Origin: Nitrospira sp. Ga0074138 | Lineage (GTDB): Bacteria; Nitrospirota; Nitrospiria; Nitrospirales; Nitrospiraceae | Length of the DNA stretch: 64,000 nucleotides | Assembly (NCBI GenBank): GCA_001464735.1 | Contig: LNDU01000043.1 | Coordinates: 1 to 64,000 of the forward strand | Reading direction: 5' to 3' | Part shown: one piece after another, positions 42,632-50,439 of the stretch | Layout: each line of letters begins with the position of its first letter | Position numbering within the stretch: the first letter of the stretch is position 1 | Program-made: the position numbers and the translations under genes | Notes under the pieces: generated by a model | Told to the model about the DNA's origin: nothing | The model's database searches: none | Seen by the model: the letters and a program-made list of their open reading frames with translations, nothing else

Positions 42632-43294
42632 ATGAAATGTTCTCATTTGGCGTTCGTCGTCTGTGTGATCGCGATACCAGTGCAGGGGGTACTTCCACCG
42701 CAGAATTTGGCGCAAGTTCGCGCGACGATCGATCCTGACATTCCGGCCTATATCGTTCAGGATTCAGTATCCGGCAGACTGACCATTTCCGCGCCTGAAA
42801 CGATGAAGCCCTTGGTTGAGGCCTGGGCAGGGGATCTGATTCGCCAGCATCCGGACCTGATAGTCACTGTGATACGAGAGGACCCCAACTCCGGCCTCGC
42901 AGCACTCCTTGAACGTCGGGCGGAGATCGCAGCCATGTCCCGCCGCATCACTCCCACTGAAATTGCGGAATTTATCTTCGAATATGGGTATGTACCGATG
43001 GAGGTTCCCGTGGCTCGTCACGCATCGACCGTCTTCGTTCACAACGACAACCGGAATGCCAACTTTTTAATACCTAGTAAAGTGGATCGCCTCCACCCTG
43101 TTCGACGAAATCTTTACCTGTATATCACCAGACCCTCAAGATCGAACCCTACTCCCCCGTCTGCAGAGCTGGTCCGCTACGCGTTGAGCCGGCAAGGTCA
43201 GGAGCTGGCACTCGCCTTGGGACACTCCCCGCTATCCTATGCGGAGATTGCACGGGTGAGTTCGAAGTGGTTAGTTTGCTGCAAGCTCCCCTGA
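42632..43294 (+). CDS. Shortened PstS-like phosphate-binding protein
   Basis: ATG 42632 follows AAAGGAGGGG. A signal peptide (CSHLAFVVCVIAIPVQGVL) precedes a PstS/PBP-like type 2 fold: GRLTISAPETMKPLVEAWAG, HPDLIVTVIREDPNSG, ERRAEIAAMSRRITPTEIAEF, then VARHASTVFVHNDN and, at the end, NLYLYITRPS, ELVRYALSRQGQELALALGHSPL. In ordinary PstS-like proteins ~80-100 residues of the second lobe lie between VFVHNDN and NLYLYI; here only ~20 remain. The protein is 220 residues, well short of the usual ~280-330. Two Pho-like sites precede it. No pstCAB genes are adjacent. Phosphate binding is doubtful with the lobe reduced. Confidence 0.7.
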   Translation: MKCSHLAFVVCVIAIPVQGVLPPQNLAQVRATIDPDIPAYIVQDSVSGRLTISAPETMKPLVEAWAGDLIRQHPDLIVTVIREDPNSGLAALLERRAEIAAMSRRITPTEIAEFIFEYGYVPMEVPVARHASTVFVHNDNRNANFLIPSKVDRLHPVRRNLYLYITRPSRSNPTPPSAELVRYALSRQGQELALALGHSPLSYAEIARVSSKWLVCCKLP

Positions 43295-43306
43295 ATTTTA
43301 CCCCAA

Positions 43307-43323
43307 CGTAATCTCACCTTAAC
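43307..43323 (+). promoter_or_regulatory. Pho-box-like direct repeat before the CBS gene
   Basis: cgtaat (43307-43312) and cttaac (43318-43323), 11 bases apart, about 65 bases before the ATG at 43389; an aatact -10 candidate lies at about 43332. Confidence 0.5.
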
Positions 43324-43388
43324 GCTCGAGCAATACTCCAACGCTAATATACAAACAATACAATTATAAATAATAAGGAGGATCAGTT

Positions 43389-43772
43389 ATGGTCACCGTA
43401 GGGAACTTAATGCAGAAAGAACCGGTCACGGTGGATGTGGGCACATCGGTCGTGGAGGCGGCGAAATTGATGAAAGCCTGTAACGTGGAAAGTGTGCTGG
43501 TGGTCCGCCAAGCGCAGATCATCGGCATTGTGACCGAGTCGGATGTCGTCAAGAAGTTTGTGGGCGCGGAGAAAGCCGCGTACTTCGTGCCGGTGGAGGA
43601 CATCATGAGCAGTCCGGTACCAGGCATCGAAGAGCGGCGGCCGTTGACGGAAGCCGCTGATCTCATGGACAAGCAACGCACACTCCACCTAGGAGTCACA
43701 AAAGCCGGTGCACTCATCGGTTTGCTGTCGGTTCGGGACTTTCTTCGTCCAGTCTCCCTCGACGAGTTCTAA
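43389..43772 (+). CDS. CBS-domain-pair protein
   Basis: A 127-residue protein that is just one Bateman module: two CBS motifs (VGNLMQKEPVTVDVGTSVVE, IIGIVTESDVVKKF; then VEDIMSSPVPGIEERRPLTE, LIGLLSVRDFLRPV). Such modules bind adenine nucleotides and sense energy status, often acting on partner proteins. TAAGGAGG precedes the ATG. It ends the Pho-like array; its regulator-like role could link phosphate supply to ATP level (inference). A CBS-PilZ relative lies at 49581. Confidence 0.87.
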   Translation: MVTVGNLMQKEPVTVDVGTSVVEAAKLMKACNVESVLVVRQAQIIGIVTESDVVKKFVGAEKAAYFVPVEDIMSSPVPGIEERRPLTEAADLMDKQRTLHLGVTKAGALIGLLSVRDFLRPVSLDEF

Positions 43773-43784
43773 CGACCCTGCCTT

Positions 43785-43988
43785 TCATGAGCCTGCTGCC
43801 TGCTCGGTTAGGGGGCCCCTCGCCCCCTCTCTTCCACATCGCCAGTTCGCACGGGTGATCTCCCCCAGCATTTCCTGACGACCCACCGGGAGTTGCGTTT
43901 CCCTCTCTCCAGCGTCCATACTTAGAAACGCCGGTTCTTCTGTGAGAATTCCACCTTGTCTCGATTGGCCACCCTTCTCGCTTCTCAT
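43785..43988 (-). CDS. Possible 67-aa polar protein
   Basis: Minus-strand frame from ATG 43988 with GGGGAGGAG upstream, ending 12 bases beyond the convergent CBS gene stop. The product (MRSEKGGQSRQGGILTEEPA...) is polar and glycine-rich without domain resemblance. It overlaps the beginning of the CYTH-CHAD remnant on the other strand. Only the ribosome site supports it. Confidence 0.28.
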   Translation of the reverse strand: MRSEKGGQSRQGGILTEEPAFLSMDAGERETQLPVGRQEMLGEITRANWRCGREGARGPLTEQAAGS

Positions 43989-45373
43989 GGTCGCTCCTCC
44001 CCGATCTCTTCACAACGAGAACGCGAACGGAAGCTGACCGTCGCACCTGATTTCCACCTCCCTCGGCTGCCCGGCACACCGCTCCCCCGACGGCAGCTGA
44101 TCTCCACCTATTACGATACGACGGCCTACGATCTGGCCCATGCACGGATAACCCTTCGAGCTGAAGATTCCGTTGGGCGACGATCGGCAGGAGATAGAAG
44201 TGGCTGGCACCCAAGCCAATCCACCAGATTCCTTGCGACAGCTGCTGATGCTCCATCTTGACCATCGGCACCTAGTCCCGATCGTGACGCTGCGTGTCTG
44301 GCGACGGGGCTTCTTGGTGCATCATGGCCGAGTGCCCGTCGCGGAGATTGCCCTCGACACAGTGGCAGTTGAGAAGAACGGCGGTATCATCCAACGCTTT
44401 CACGAACTCGAAATTGAACAGCGGCAGGGAGACGAGGCCTCGCTTCATTCCCTTGAACGGCAGCTGCGCGAGGCCGGAGCGTCCGATCATGACGGACGGC
44501 CCAAGTTCTTTCGGGCCCTCTCGCTCCCAGCCCCCACCCCCTCTGCACCGCCTGAGCCGAAGGCCCCGGTGGTCGACTATCTCAAGTGGGCGCTCGCGCA
44601 GCACGTCGGATGGCTCCTGGCCCATGATCCCGGCACGAGACTCGGCACCGAGCCTGAGAGCCTGCATCAAATGCGCGTCGGGACCAGGCGCCTGCGCGCG
44701 ATACTCCGCACAGCCCGGCCGACCCTCCTGCCCACATGGGTCACGACACTGGAACAAGAGCTCACATGGCTCAGCGAGCTGCTAGGGCCAGCCCGCGATC
44801 TCGACGTCCAGATCGCCCATTTCACGCAAGAATCTGCCAATTTAGATGCGCGAGATCGCAAGCTGCTGGCACCATTCATCTCCCATCTACGCACGCAACG
44901 AGAGGCCGCTCAGCAGATGGTGGTCAGCGAGCTCACAGGCGTTCGCTACGTGGAACTGATCCGGCGGCTTCAACAAGCGGCGCAAGACCCTGCTGTCGTG
45001 GAGTCTCCCCTGACCGTGCGCGACCTCGCCAGACAGGAATTCAAAAAGTTGCGCAAGGCGATCAGCCGGCTCGCCCCTTCCCCATCGGACGCCACACTGC
45101 ACAAGATCCGCATCAAGGCTAAACGCGCCCGCTACGCAGCGGAACTTGCTCGCAGCTCAGTGGGGAAACCAGCCAGCCGGTTTATCAAGTCCGCGCGTGA
45201 GGTCCAGGATCTCCTGGGCCTCCATCAGGATGCGATCCAAGCCGAACGTCACGTCCGACAGTTCCTCAAATACTCGACGAGTGTCCGCGCCGGATTCGTC
45301 GCGCAACGTTCATAAGGAGATCAAACCGCTGTTCAAGTCGTTGCTGAAACGAGGGAAGAAGGCCTGGGAATGA
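43956..45373 (+). pseudogene. CYTH-CHAD protein, disrupted twice
   Basis: CYTH (triphosphate tunnel) plus CHAD (polyphosphate-binding helical) domains, normally one protein. The first frame gives QRERERKLTVAPDFHLP and STYYDTTAYDLAHARITLR (CYTH start); a second frame from about 44160 gives LKIPLGDDRQEIEVAG, RVPVAEIALDTVAVEKNG and the CHAD domain (ESLHQMRVGTRRLRAILRTA, IKAKRARYAAELA). About a dozen codons between the two frames are absent, so a deletion broke the frame. Near 45306 a second frameshift separates SVRAGFVAQ from the proper end HKEIKPLFKSLLKRGKKAWE. The 380-residue middle frame might still be translated as a CHAD-containing protein. Confidence 0.8.
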
Positions 45374-45380
45374 ACGAGGC

Positions 45381-46028
45381 TTACTTCACTTTGGACAATT
45401 CGGCGGGAATTCTGATCTCTTGTCCGTCTTGCAGATTGACGACGAACACCGACGTGGCGTTGGGGTCGAACTGTTCATAGGCAAACACTGCGGTAAACCG
45501 GGATCGGAAGACTGGGCCGTTCGTTTCGTTTTTTCTCCCCCGTTCGGCCTTACCGATGTCGATCGGCTTGATCCGCTTCGATCCTTGCTGCAACTCAATC
45601 AATGCGCCCTCGGCGAAATACTCATCATCGCCGCACAGCTGTACTTCCATTTCCATGTTGGGCATGTCCATCACTTTCTGGATGAACTCCTCGGGCATGC
45701 GCACGTCTGTCTTCCGCTTCTTTGATTCTGCCGCCTCTTGGCGACCAAAGGCTTCCAGGCGATACCGCTTGGTGCGAAGGACAGCGCTCGCGCCGCAGGG
45801 CTCTTTCTCCGGGTCGGCCCCCACGCGAGTCGCTAAGGACGCTTGCTGAAGGACTTTCTTTACGTCTTCCGGCGAATTAGCCTTTTCCATCGGAATGCGC
45901 CCGATCTCCAGCGCTTTGTGCGCCTCGTCGGGCGATAGATTGACCTCAATCGCCCACACGCCACTGTTCCCTGCCGCAAGGACTCCGATCAAGCCCACCA
46001 GCGACGCAATCCGTTTGCGAACAGTCAT
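45381..46028 (-). CDS. Secreted protein of unknown function
   Basis: A 215-residue product with a signal peptide (IASLVGLIGVLAAGNSGVWA) and a mature domain rich in charged helices and strands (NLSPDEAHKALEIGRIPMEK, FIQKVMDMPNMEMEVQLCGD, VFAYEQFDPNATSVFVV). Two cysteines in the mature part (EKEPCGAS, VQLCGDD) could form a disulfide. I do not recognise the family. It follows maf on the same strand with a 96-base gap. Confidence 0.65.
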   Translation of the reverse strand: MTVRKRIASLVGLIGVLAAGNSGVWAIEVNLSPDEAHKALEIGRIPMEKANSPEDVKKVLQQASLATRVGADPEKEPCGASAVLRTKRYRLEAFGRQEAAESKKRKTDVRMPEEFIQKVMDMPNMEMEVQLCGDDEYFAEGALIELQQGSKRIKPIDIGKAERGRKNETNGPVFRSRFTAVFAYEQFDPNATSVFVVNLQDGQEIRIPAELSKVK

Positions 46029-46124
46029 GCCTTCCTTTTATTTGGCCGATATGGCGAGACCCAACGAATTAGGCACAATCAGATTAATGGCGTGCATTGT
46101 AGGTGAACCCTCATGCCTTTGCAA

Positions 46125-46757
46125 TTAGGAGACGAACCGATTCCAGTTCGCATATGGTTGACGTCGATACAGGTCCTCGACGTTCACGAGAAGAGGATAA
46201 CCGGCTGACCGAAGCAGATGCGCCACAAGCTTCAGCGGTAATCCCACCACGGTCGTATAGTCGCCGGCGATCCGTTCTACCAGACCTGCACCGAGTCCTT
46301 GGATCGCATAGGCTCCGGCTTTGCCTAACGACTCCTCCGATGCAAGATACCGTTCATACGCGTGCTCGAGGTCCGCTTTCATCCAGACTTCCGCCGTGGC
46401 CACCTCCACTGATTCAATATGCCGCTCTCGGTCGCATAAGGCGACGGCCGTATGGACCTGATGGGAACGGCCAGCCAGACGTGCCAGCATGGTGCGTGCA
46501 TCTGCAAGATCGACCGGCTTCCCGAGCAGTTGGCCATCGAGATCGATCACGGTATCACTGCCGAGCACAAGGGCTCGTGGCCTCACACATGCCACGGCTC
46601 TCGCCTTTTCGCGCGCGAAACGCCTGACCTGCTCAATTGGCGACAACCCAACCGTGGGGTGTTCGTCGAACTCCGACGGGCACACCTCGAAGGAAAGGCC
46701 CAGCAGTGCCAGGAGTTCCTGGCGGCGTGGCGAACTCGACGCCAGCACTAGCTGCAT
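46125..46757 (-). CDS. maf: Maf-family nucleotide pyrophosphatase
   Basis: Maf proteins hydrolyse non-canonical or bulky nucleoside triphosphates (dTTP/UTP/7-methyl-GTP groups), sanitising pools in the cytoplasm. Family motifs: LVLASSSPRRQELLALLG at the N-terminus, then SPIEQVRRFAREKA, VLGSDTVIDLDGQLLGKP and YAIQGLGAGLVERIAGDYTTVVGLPL. 210 residues is normal. The start overlaps the dus stop by 10 bases, implying coupling in a DUF692-dus-maf operon. Confidence 0.92.
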   Translation of the reverse strand: MQLVLASSSPRRQELLALLGLSFEVCPSEFDEHPTVGLSPIEQVRRFAREKARAVACVRPRALVLGSDTVIDLDGQLLGKPVDLADARTMLARLAGRSHQVHTAVALCDRERHIESVEVATAEVWMKADLEHAYERYLASEESLGKAGAYAIQGLGAGLVERIAGDYTTVVGLPLKLVAHLLRSAGYPLLVNVEDLYRRQPYANWNRFVS

Positions 46758-47923
46758 CGTGAGACCAGTACGCTCGACTCCTCGGCTAATTCAGTCTGGG
46801 GCAGGTCCGTGATGGCTTCCGGCCGATCGTGAAACTCTGCGAGCAGGGCACGGAGCTCTTCGACAGATGAGACCCGCACCATCTGTGCGCGAAGCGAGGC
46901 GGCATGTGGAAAACCTTTACAATACCAGCCCAGATGTTTGCGCATGCGGTGAAATTGCTGTGCGCCAAAGAACTGCGTGAACTGACGGGCATGTTCGACT
47001 AAGACCGCAAACCGTTCGTGCAGCGGACGCGCACAGACATCCGATCCGACCTCAGGATCGCGCACACCACCGACTCCTATGCGAGCCCGTTCCTTTGCGT
47101 GAAAGAACCACGGCGCGCCAAGCACCCCTCGCCCGACCAACACTCCATCGACTCCCGTGTCACACACTCTTCCGGCGATGTCGTCAAGACGCTGAATGTC
47201 CCCATTTCCCAATACTAATGTCGTGGTTCCCCGCGCGAGTGCGGCAGCGCGGGCAATGGCCGACCAGTCCGCCGTGCCGCGATACATCTGCTGGAGCGTT
47301 CGTCCATGGAGCGAGAGCACGGCCGGCGCTTCCAGTAAAAGTTGTTTGACCCAGTCTTCAACCGTGACCGAATCGTACCCAATCCGCGTCTTCACGGACA
47401 GCGGCAGTCGCCGCCGCGGGGGAGGGCTCGTGTCGCCGCGCTGTTGATTGAGACGTTCAAACATGGCAATGCGCGCCGGCTTCAACCCTGCTTGTTCAAG
47501 CGTCTGTCCGTCGGCCCAATCCTCGATGCCCCGTTTGGCTGCCTGCATGATTGTGCGCGCCAGTTCCGGCGTGCGGATCAGCCCGGCGCCTGATCCCGAC
47601 GACGCCACACTCTTCGACGGACATCCCATATTGATGTCCAGCCCATCAAAGCCTAACTCGCACACCGCCTGGGCCGCCAAATAGAAACGCTCCGGGTCTT
47701 TCCCATAGAGCTGCGCCACGATGGGACGCTCCCCCTCGCTGTACCGAAGCGTCTCCAAGCACTTTTCCGGTCCATGACAGATGTCATGGACATGTGTAAA
47801 TTCTGTAAAGCTGACATCCGGCTTTCCTTGCTGTGCGATGACAGATCGGAAGCACGCATCGGTGACACCATCCATTGGAGACAATCCAATGATCGGACGT
47901 GGGAGATTCAACCAAAAGCTCAT
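46748..47923 (-). CDS. tRNA-dihydrouridine synthase
   Basis: An FMN enzyme that reduces uridines in tRNA D-loops. LSPMDGVTDACFRSVI at the N-terminus, INMGCPSKSVASSGSGAGL with the catalytic cysteine, LSVKTRIGYDSV, SLHGRTLQQMYRGTADW and GNGDIQRLDD, VDGVLVGRGVLGAPWFF are all family blocks. ATG 47923 (MSFWLNLPRPI) gives 391 residues; the longer frame reads into the upstream gene. The insert with TSPPPRRRLPLS is unusual. Subfamily (A, B or C) is not assigned. Two bases from the DUF692 gene stop. Confidence 0.92.
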   Translation of the reverse strand: MSFWLNLPRPIIGLSPMDGVTDACFRSVIAQQGKPDVSFTEFTHVHDICHGPEKCLETLRYSEGERPIVAQLYGKDPERFYLAAQAVCELGFDGLDINMGCPSKSVASSGSGAGLIRTPELARTIMQAAKRGIEDWADGQTLEQAGLKPARIAMFERLNQQRGDTSPPPRRRLPLSVKTRIGYDSVTVEDWVKQLLLEAPAVLSLHGRTLQQMYRGTADWSAIARAAALARGTTTLVLGNGDIQRLDDIAGRVCDTGVDGVLVGRGVLGAPWFFHAKERARIGVGGVRDPEVGSDVCARPLHERFAVLVEHARQFTQFFGAQQFHRMRKHLGWYCKGFPHAASLRAQMVRVSSVEELRALLAEFHDRPEAITDLPQTELAEESSVLVSRCS

Positions 47924-47924
47924 A

Positions 47925-49412
47925 TCAGCTCTCGTACGCTGGAACACCGGGTTCGTTGGCAAAGTGGTACGCTCGGCGAAGGTCCTCGGCTTCTCTTTCG
48001 GCAATGCCGTGCAACTCTGGCACCACCTCATGGATAAACTCTACAAACCGGTCGACCTTCAGCAGGAAGAAGTCGTACGTACCGACGAGAGTCCGTGGCT
48101 CACGGAACCAGAATGCCACAAACCCATCAAGCGACACATCGCGCTCTTTAAGCCGACGACAGGATTCTACAAACATATCCTCTATCTTTCCTCCCCAGTG
48201 AAGAATCTCATACGGGAGATAGACGGAACGATAGAGGTTCAGCTCTTGGATGTTGACAGTGGCTTGGCTCCATTCTGCTCCCGCTGGCTCCATCGTTCCC
48301 GCCACAACTCGGGCATATCGATCATACGCCGCTTCAAGGGTTGCTGTACCTGGTGTTGCCCTCGGCCCTTCCGACAGTGCGCATGGCTCGGAATCCGGCA
48401 CGACCTGTTCAGTGTTGGTCAACTGGTGGAACAGTACCCCATAACGACGGGTGAACGCCACGAATTCATCCACGATCAATTCGACCGGTTTCGTATCCAC
48501 CTCCAGAGCAAGACCTTTCAGGCTGGTGAGCTGTGGGTGGCATAAAATCTGATCGAGCATCTCGAACAAGACGGTCGGAATGGGAGCGGAATGGGCATCA
48601 ATCCAGGCAGGAAGCGCGTCATCGCCTAGACCACCCCCCAGTCGTGACGCGAGGGCTCGGTCTGATTCATGAATGGCCAGACCCGCCACGTGAATCTCAA
48701 CCACACGGTCCATGGGAAACTCGTTGAGAAATGCTTCGATAAATCGTGTGAGCGACATGTTCCGATGCGCGCCGGAATAGCGAAACACCGTCCAGAGATG
48801 GCCCACGTCCAAGACCAGCCCACAGGGAACCTGTTCGCTGATGACCTGAAAAAACCTTGGGATAGACATGGTCCCAGCGACAAAGTACGTGAGGGGCGGC
48901 ATTTCAAGGAGCATCAGTGGTGTGCTCCCATTGGCCAAACGACACCGTTGATCAAGCAGACGTTGGATCAATCGTGTATTATCAGCCACCACGTTCGCGC
49001 TTAACGGCGTATAGAGCGGGGGAAGGTAGGTCCCGTAGTGATAGCCGGCGAGATATTTTGTCGCACACTCATGATTCAGCCAGGCACTCTGCAAGATTAC
49101 CAGTTGCTCAGCAGCCTCGGAGATTTCTTGTCCAAACGCCGTCGAATCGGCCATCTGGGGTTGAGTGACCCACAACCCTTCGCCATGATATGTCAGTAGA
49201 CCGTTGCCGGCCGCTTTCCTGGTGGATGCTAACACCCTCGATGTCGTACGGAACACTTCAAGGTAGGCAGGCGGCACTTGACGTTCTTGTAGCGTTCCCC
49301 GCAAGCTAGAAAGGTCCGGAGCATGAATATCGACGGAAAGCCCCAACCCATGAATCGGAATGGTCTCGAGCCGACGAAGGAACTCCCTATGATAAGGCCC
49401 ACTCGACGCCAT
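47925..49412 (-). CDS. DUF692 (multinuclear iron oxidase-type) protein with C-terminal extension
   Basis: Residues ~1-310 follow the DUF692/MNIO TIM barrel: GLGLSVDIHAPDLSSLRG, LTYHGEGLWVTQPQM, LLEMPPLTYFVAGTM, GLVLDVGHLWTVFRYSG and VVEIHVAGLAIHES with metal-binding His/Asp/Glu. Known members modify cysteine-containing peptides (methanobactin, bufferin-type RiPPs) using a di- or tri-iron centre. This one has about 170 further residues (ATLEAAYDRYARVVAG, LNLYRSVYLPYEILHWGGKIED) not part of the barrel. No short precursor peptide or HvfC/MbnC-type partner is next to it; instead dus and maf follow, suggesting a housekeeping role. ATG 49412 or 49415 start. Confidence 0.78.
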   Translation of the reverse strand: MASSGPYHREFLRRLETIPIHGLGLSVDIHAPDLSSLRGTLQERQVPPAYLEVFRTTSRVLASTRKAAGNGLLTYHGEGLWVTQPQMADSTAFGQEISEAAEQLVILQSAWLNHECATKYLAGYHYGTYLPPLYTPLSANVVADNTRLIQRLLDQRCRLANGSTPLMLLEMPPLTYFVAGTMSIPRFFQVISEQVPCGLVLDVGHLWTVFRYSGAHRNMSLTRFIEAFLNEFPMDRVVEIHVAGLAIHESDRALASRLGGGLGDDALPAWIDAHSAPIPTVLFEMLDQILCHPQLTSLKGLALEVDTKPVELIVDEFVAFTRRYGVLFHQLTNTEQVVPDSEPCALSEGPRATPGTATLEAAYDRYARVVAGTMEPAGAEWSQATVNIQELNLYRSVYLPYEILHWGGKIEDMFVESCRRLKERDVSLDGFVAFWFREPRTLVGTYDFFLLKVDRFVEFIHEVVPELHGIAEREAEDLRRAYHFANEPGVPAYES

Positions 49413-49580
49413 CATTTCTCTCTTACCGACAGTCAAAACACATTTCTAGTGTATGCCGGAAAACCATTGAATGACAAGGCTTTCAACCTCTCATGGCCCC
49501 CATGGACCTTCTGCTATACTTGGCATACATTGCGGCCAGGAGGGGGGCAGATTCGTGAGAAAAAAGGACCTCGCTGAGGA

Positions 49581-50357
49581 ATGGCAGACACGGACAGTCA
49601 AGAGCCAAAGGCCACGGATCACCAGACCATACTGGTTGCACATATGATGACACCCGGCGTAGTCCAGGTACCGGGAGACGTCTCGGTTACTGAAGCCGCG
49701 TCGCTTTTGGAACGCGAACGCATGCCCTGCCTCTTGGTCAAGGATACCGAGTCTCGTTTCGGGCTCATGACACCGACCGACATCGTCAAAAAGGTCGTTG
49801 CGCAGGGCCTCGAACCGGATGACATTGAGGTCCGAGCCATCATGACAAGACCAGTCCAATTTATCGAGTACGATCGAGCGATGGACGAGGCCTCGGCACT
49901 CATGATGTCCACCGGGACACCGATCCTCATCGTCACGAAACAAGATCAACCGGTCGGCGTCCTCACCGCAAGAGACCTGATTCTTTCCCCAAAGCGATGC
50001 ACGACGAAGATCTCAGCTACCATCAGTGTCCTGGAGGGAGAGGGCGTGGGAGATGAGCATCCGGTCACCATCTCACAGCTCAGTCATGCCGGGGCTTCAG
50101 TGGAGTCGCCCTCGCTGTTACTACCTGGGACCAGAGTCCTATTGAGCTTTTGCCTCTCTGAGATGATGAGTCCCTTGACCATCCGAGGGAGCATCTTGAA
50201 TAACACGAGCGTTGAGTCGGTGTCCGGCAACAGAGGTTCCCTCATAGCCGCACCTCGGGGTATAGAGATACAATTCGTCGATCTCTCTCCCGCCGACCAG
50301 TCCAGAATCAAAGCCTGGGTGCTGGCCAATCTTCCTAAGTCGTTCGAGCCCTCCTAG
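49581..50357 (+). CDS. CBS-PilZ protein
   Basis: A 258-residue two-module protein. Residues ~15-145 are a CBS pair (VAHMMTPGVVQVPGDVSVTE, LMTPTDIVKKVV; VRAIMTRPVQFIEYDRAMDE, PVGVLTARDLIL). The C-terminal ~110 residues look like a PilZ domain (LLLPGTRVLLSFCLSEMMSP, IRGSILNN, GIEIQFVDLSPADQSRIKAWV), although the RxxxR c-di-GMP motif is not clear. It may join nucleotide sensing to c-di-GMP signalling (inference). Divergent from the DUF692 gene and followed by the LOG-family gene. Confidence 0.78.
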   Translation: MADTDSQEPKATDHQTILVAHMMTPGVVQVPGDVSVTEAASLLERERMPCLLVKDTESRFGLMTPTDIVKKVVAQGLEPDDIEVRAIMTRPVQFIEYDRAMDEASALMMSTGTPILIVTKQDQPVGVLTARDLILSPKRCTTKISATISVLEGEGVGDEHPVTISQLSHAGASVESPSLLLPGTRVLLSFCLSEMMSPLTIRGSILNNTSVESVSGNRGSLIAAPRGIEIQFVDLSPADQSRIKAWVLANLPKSFEPS

Positions 50358-50439
50358 ATCGCACCAGATCCCGACAATCTTTGACCAACGTCTGATCCAT
50401 TGGTACAATTTTGTGTCTCACTCAATGGAAAGGGTAGCT

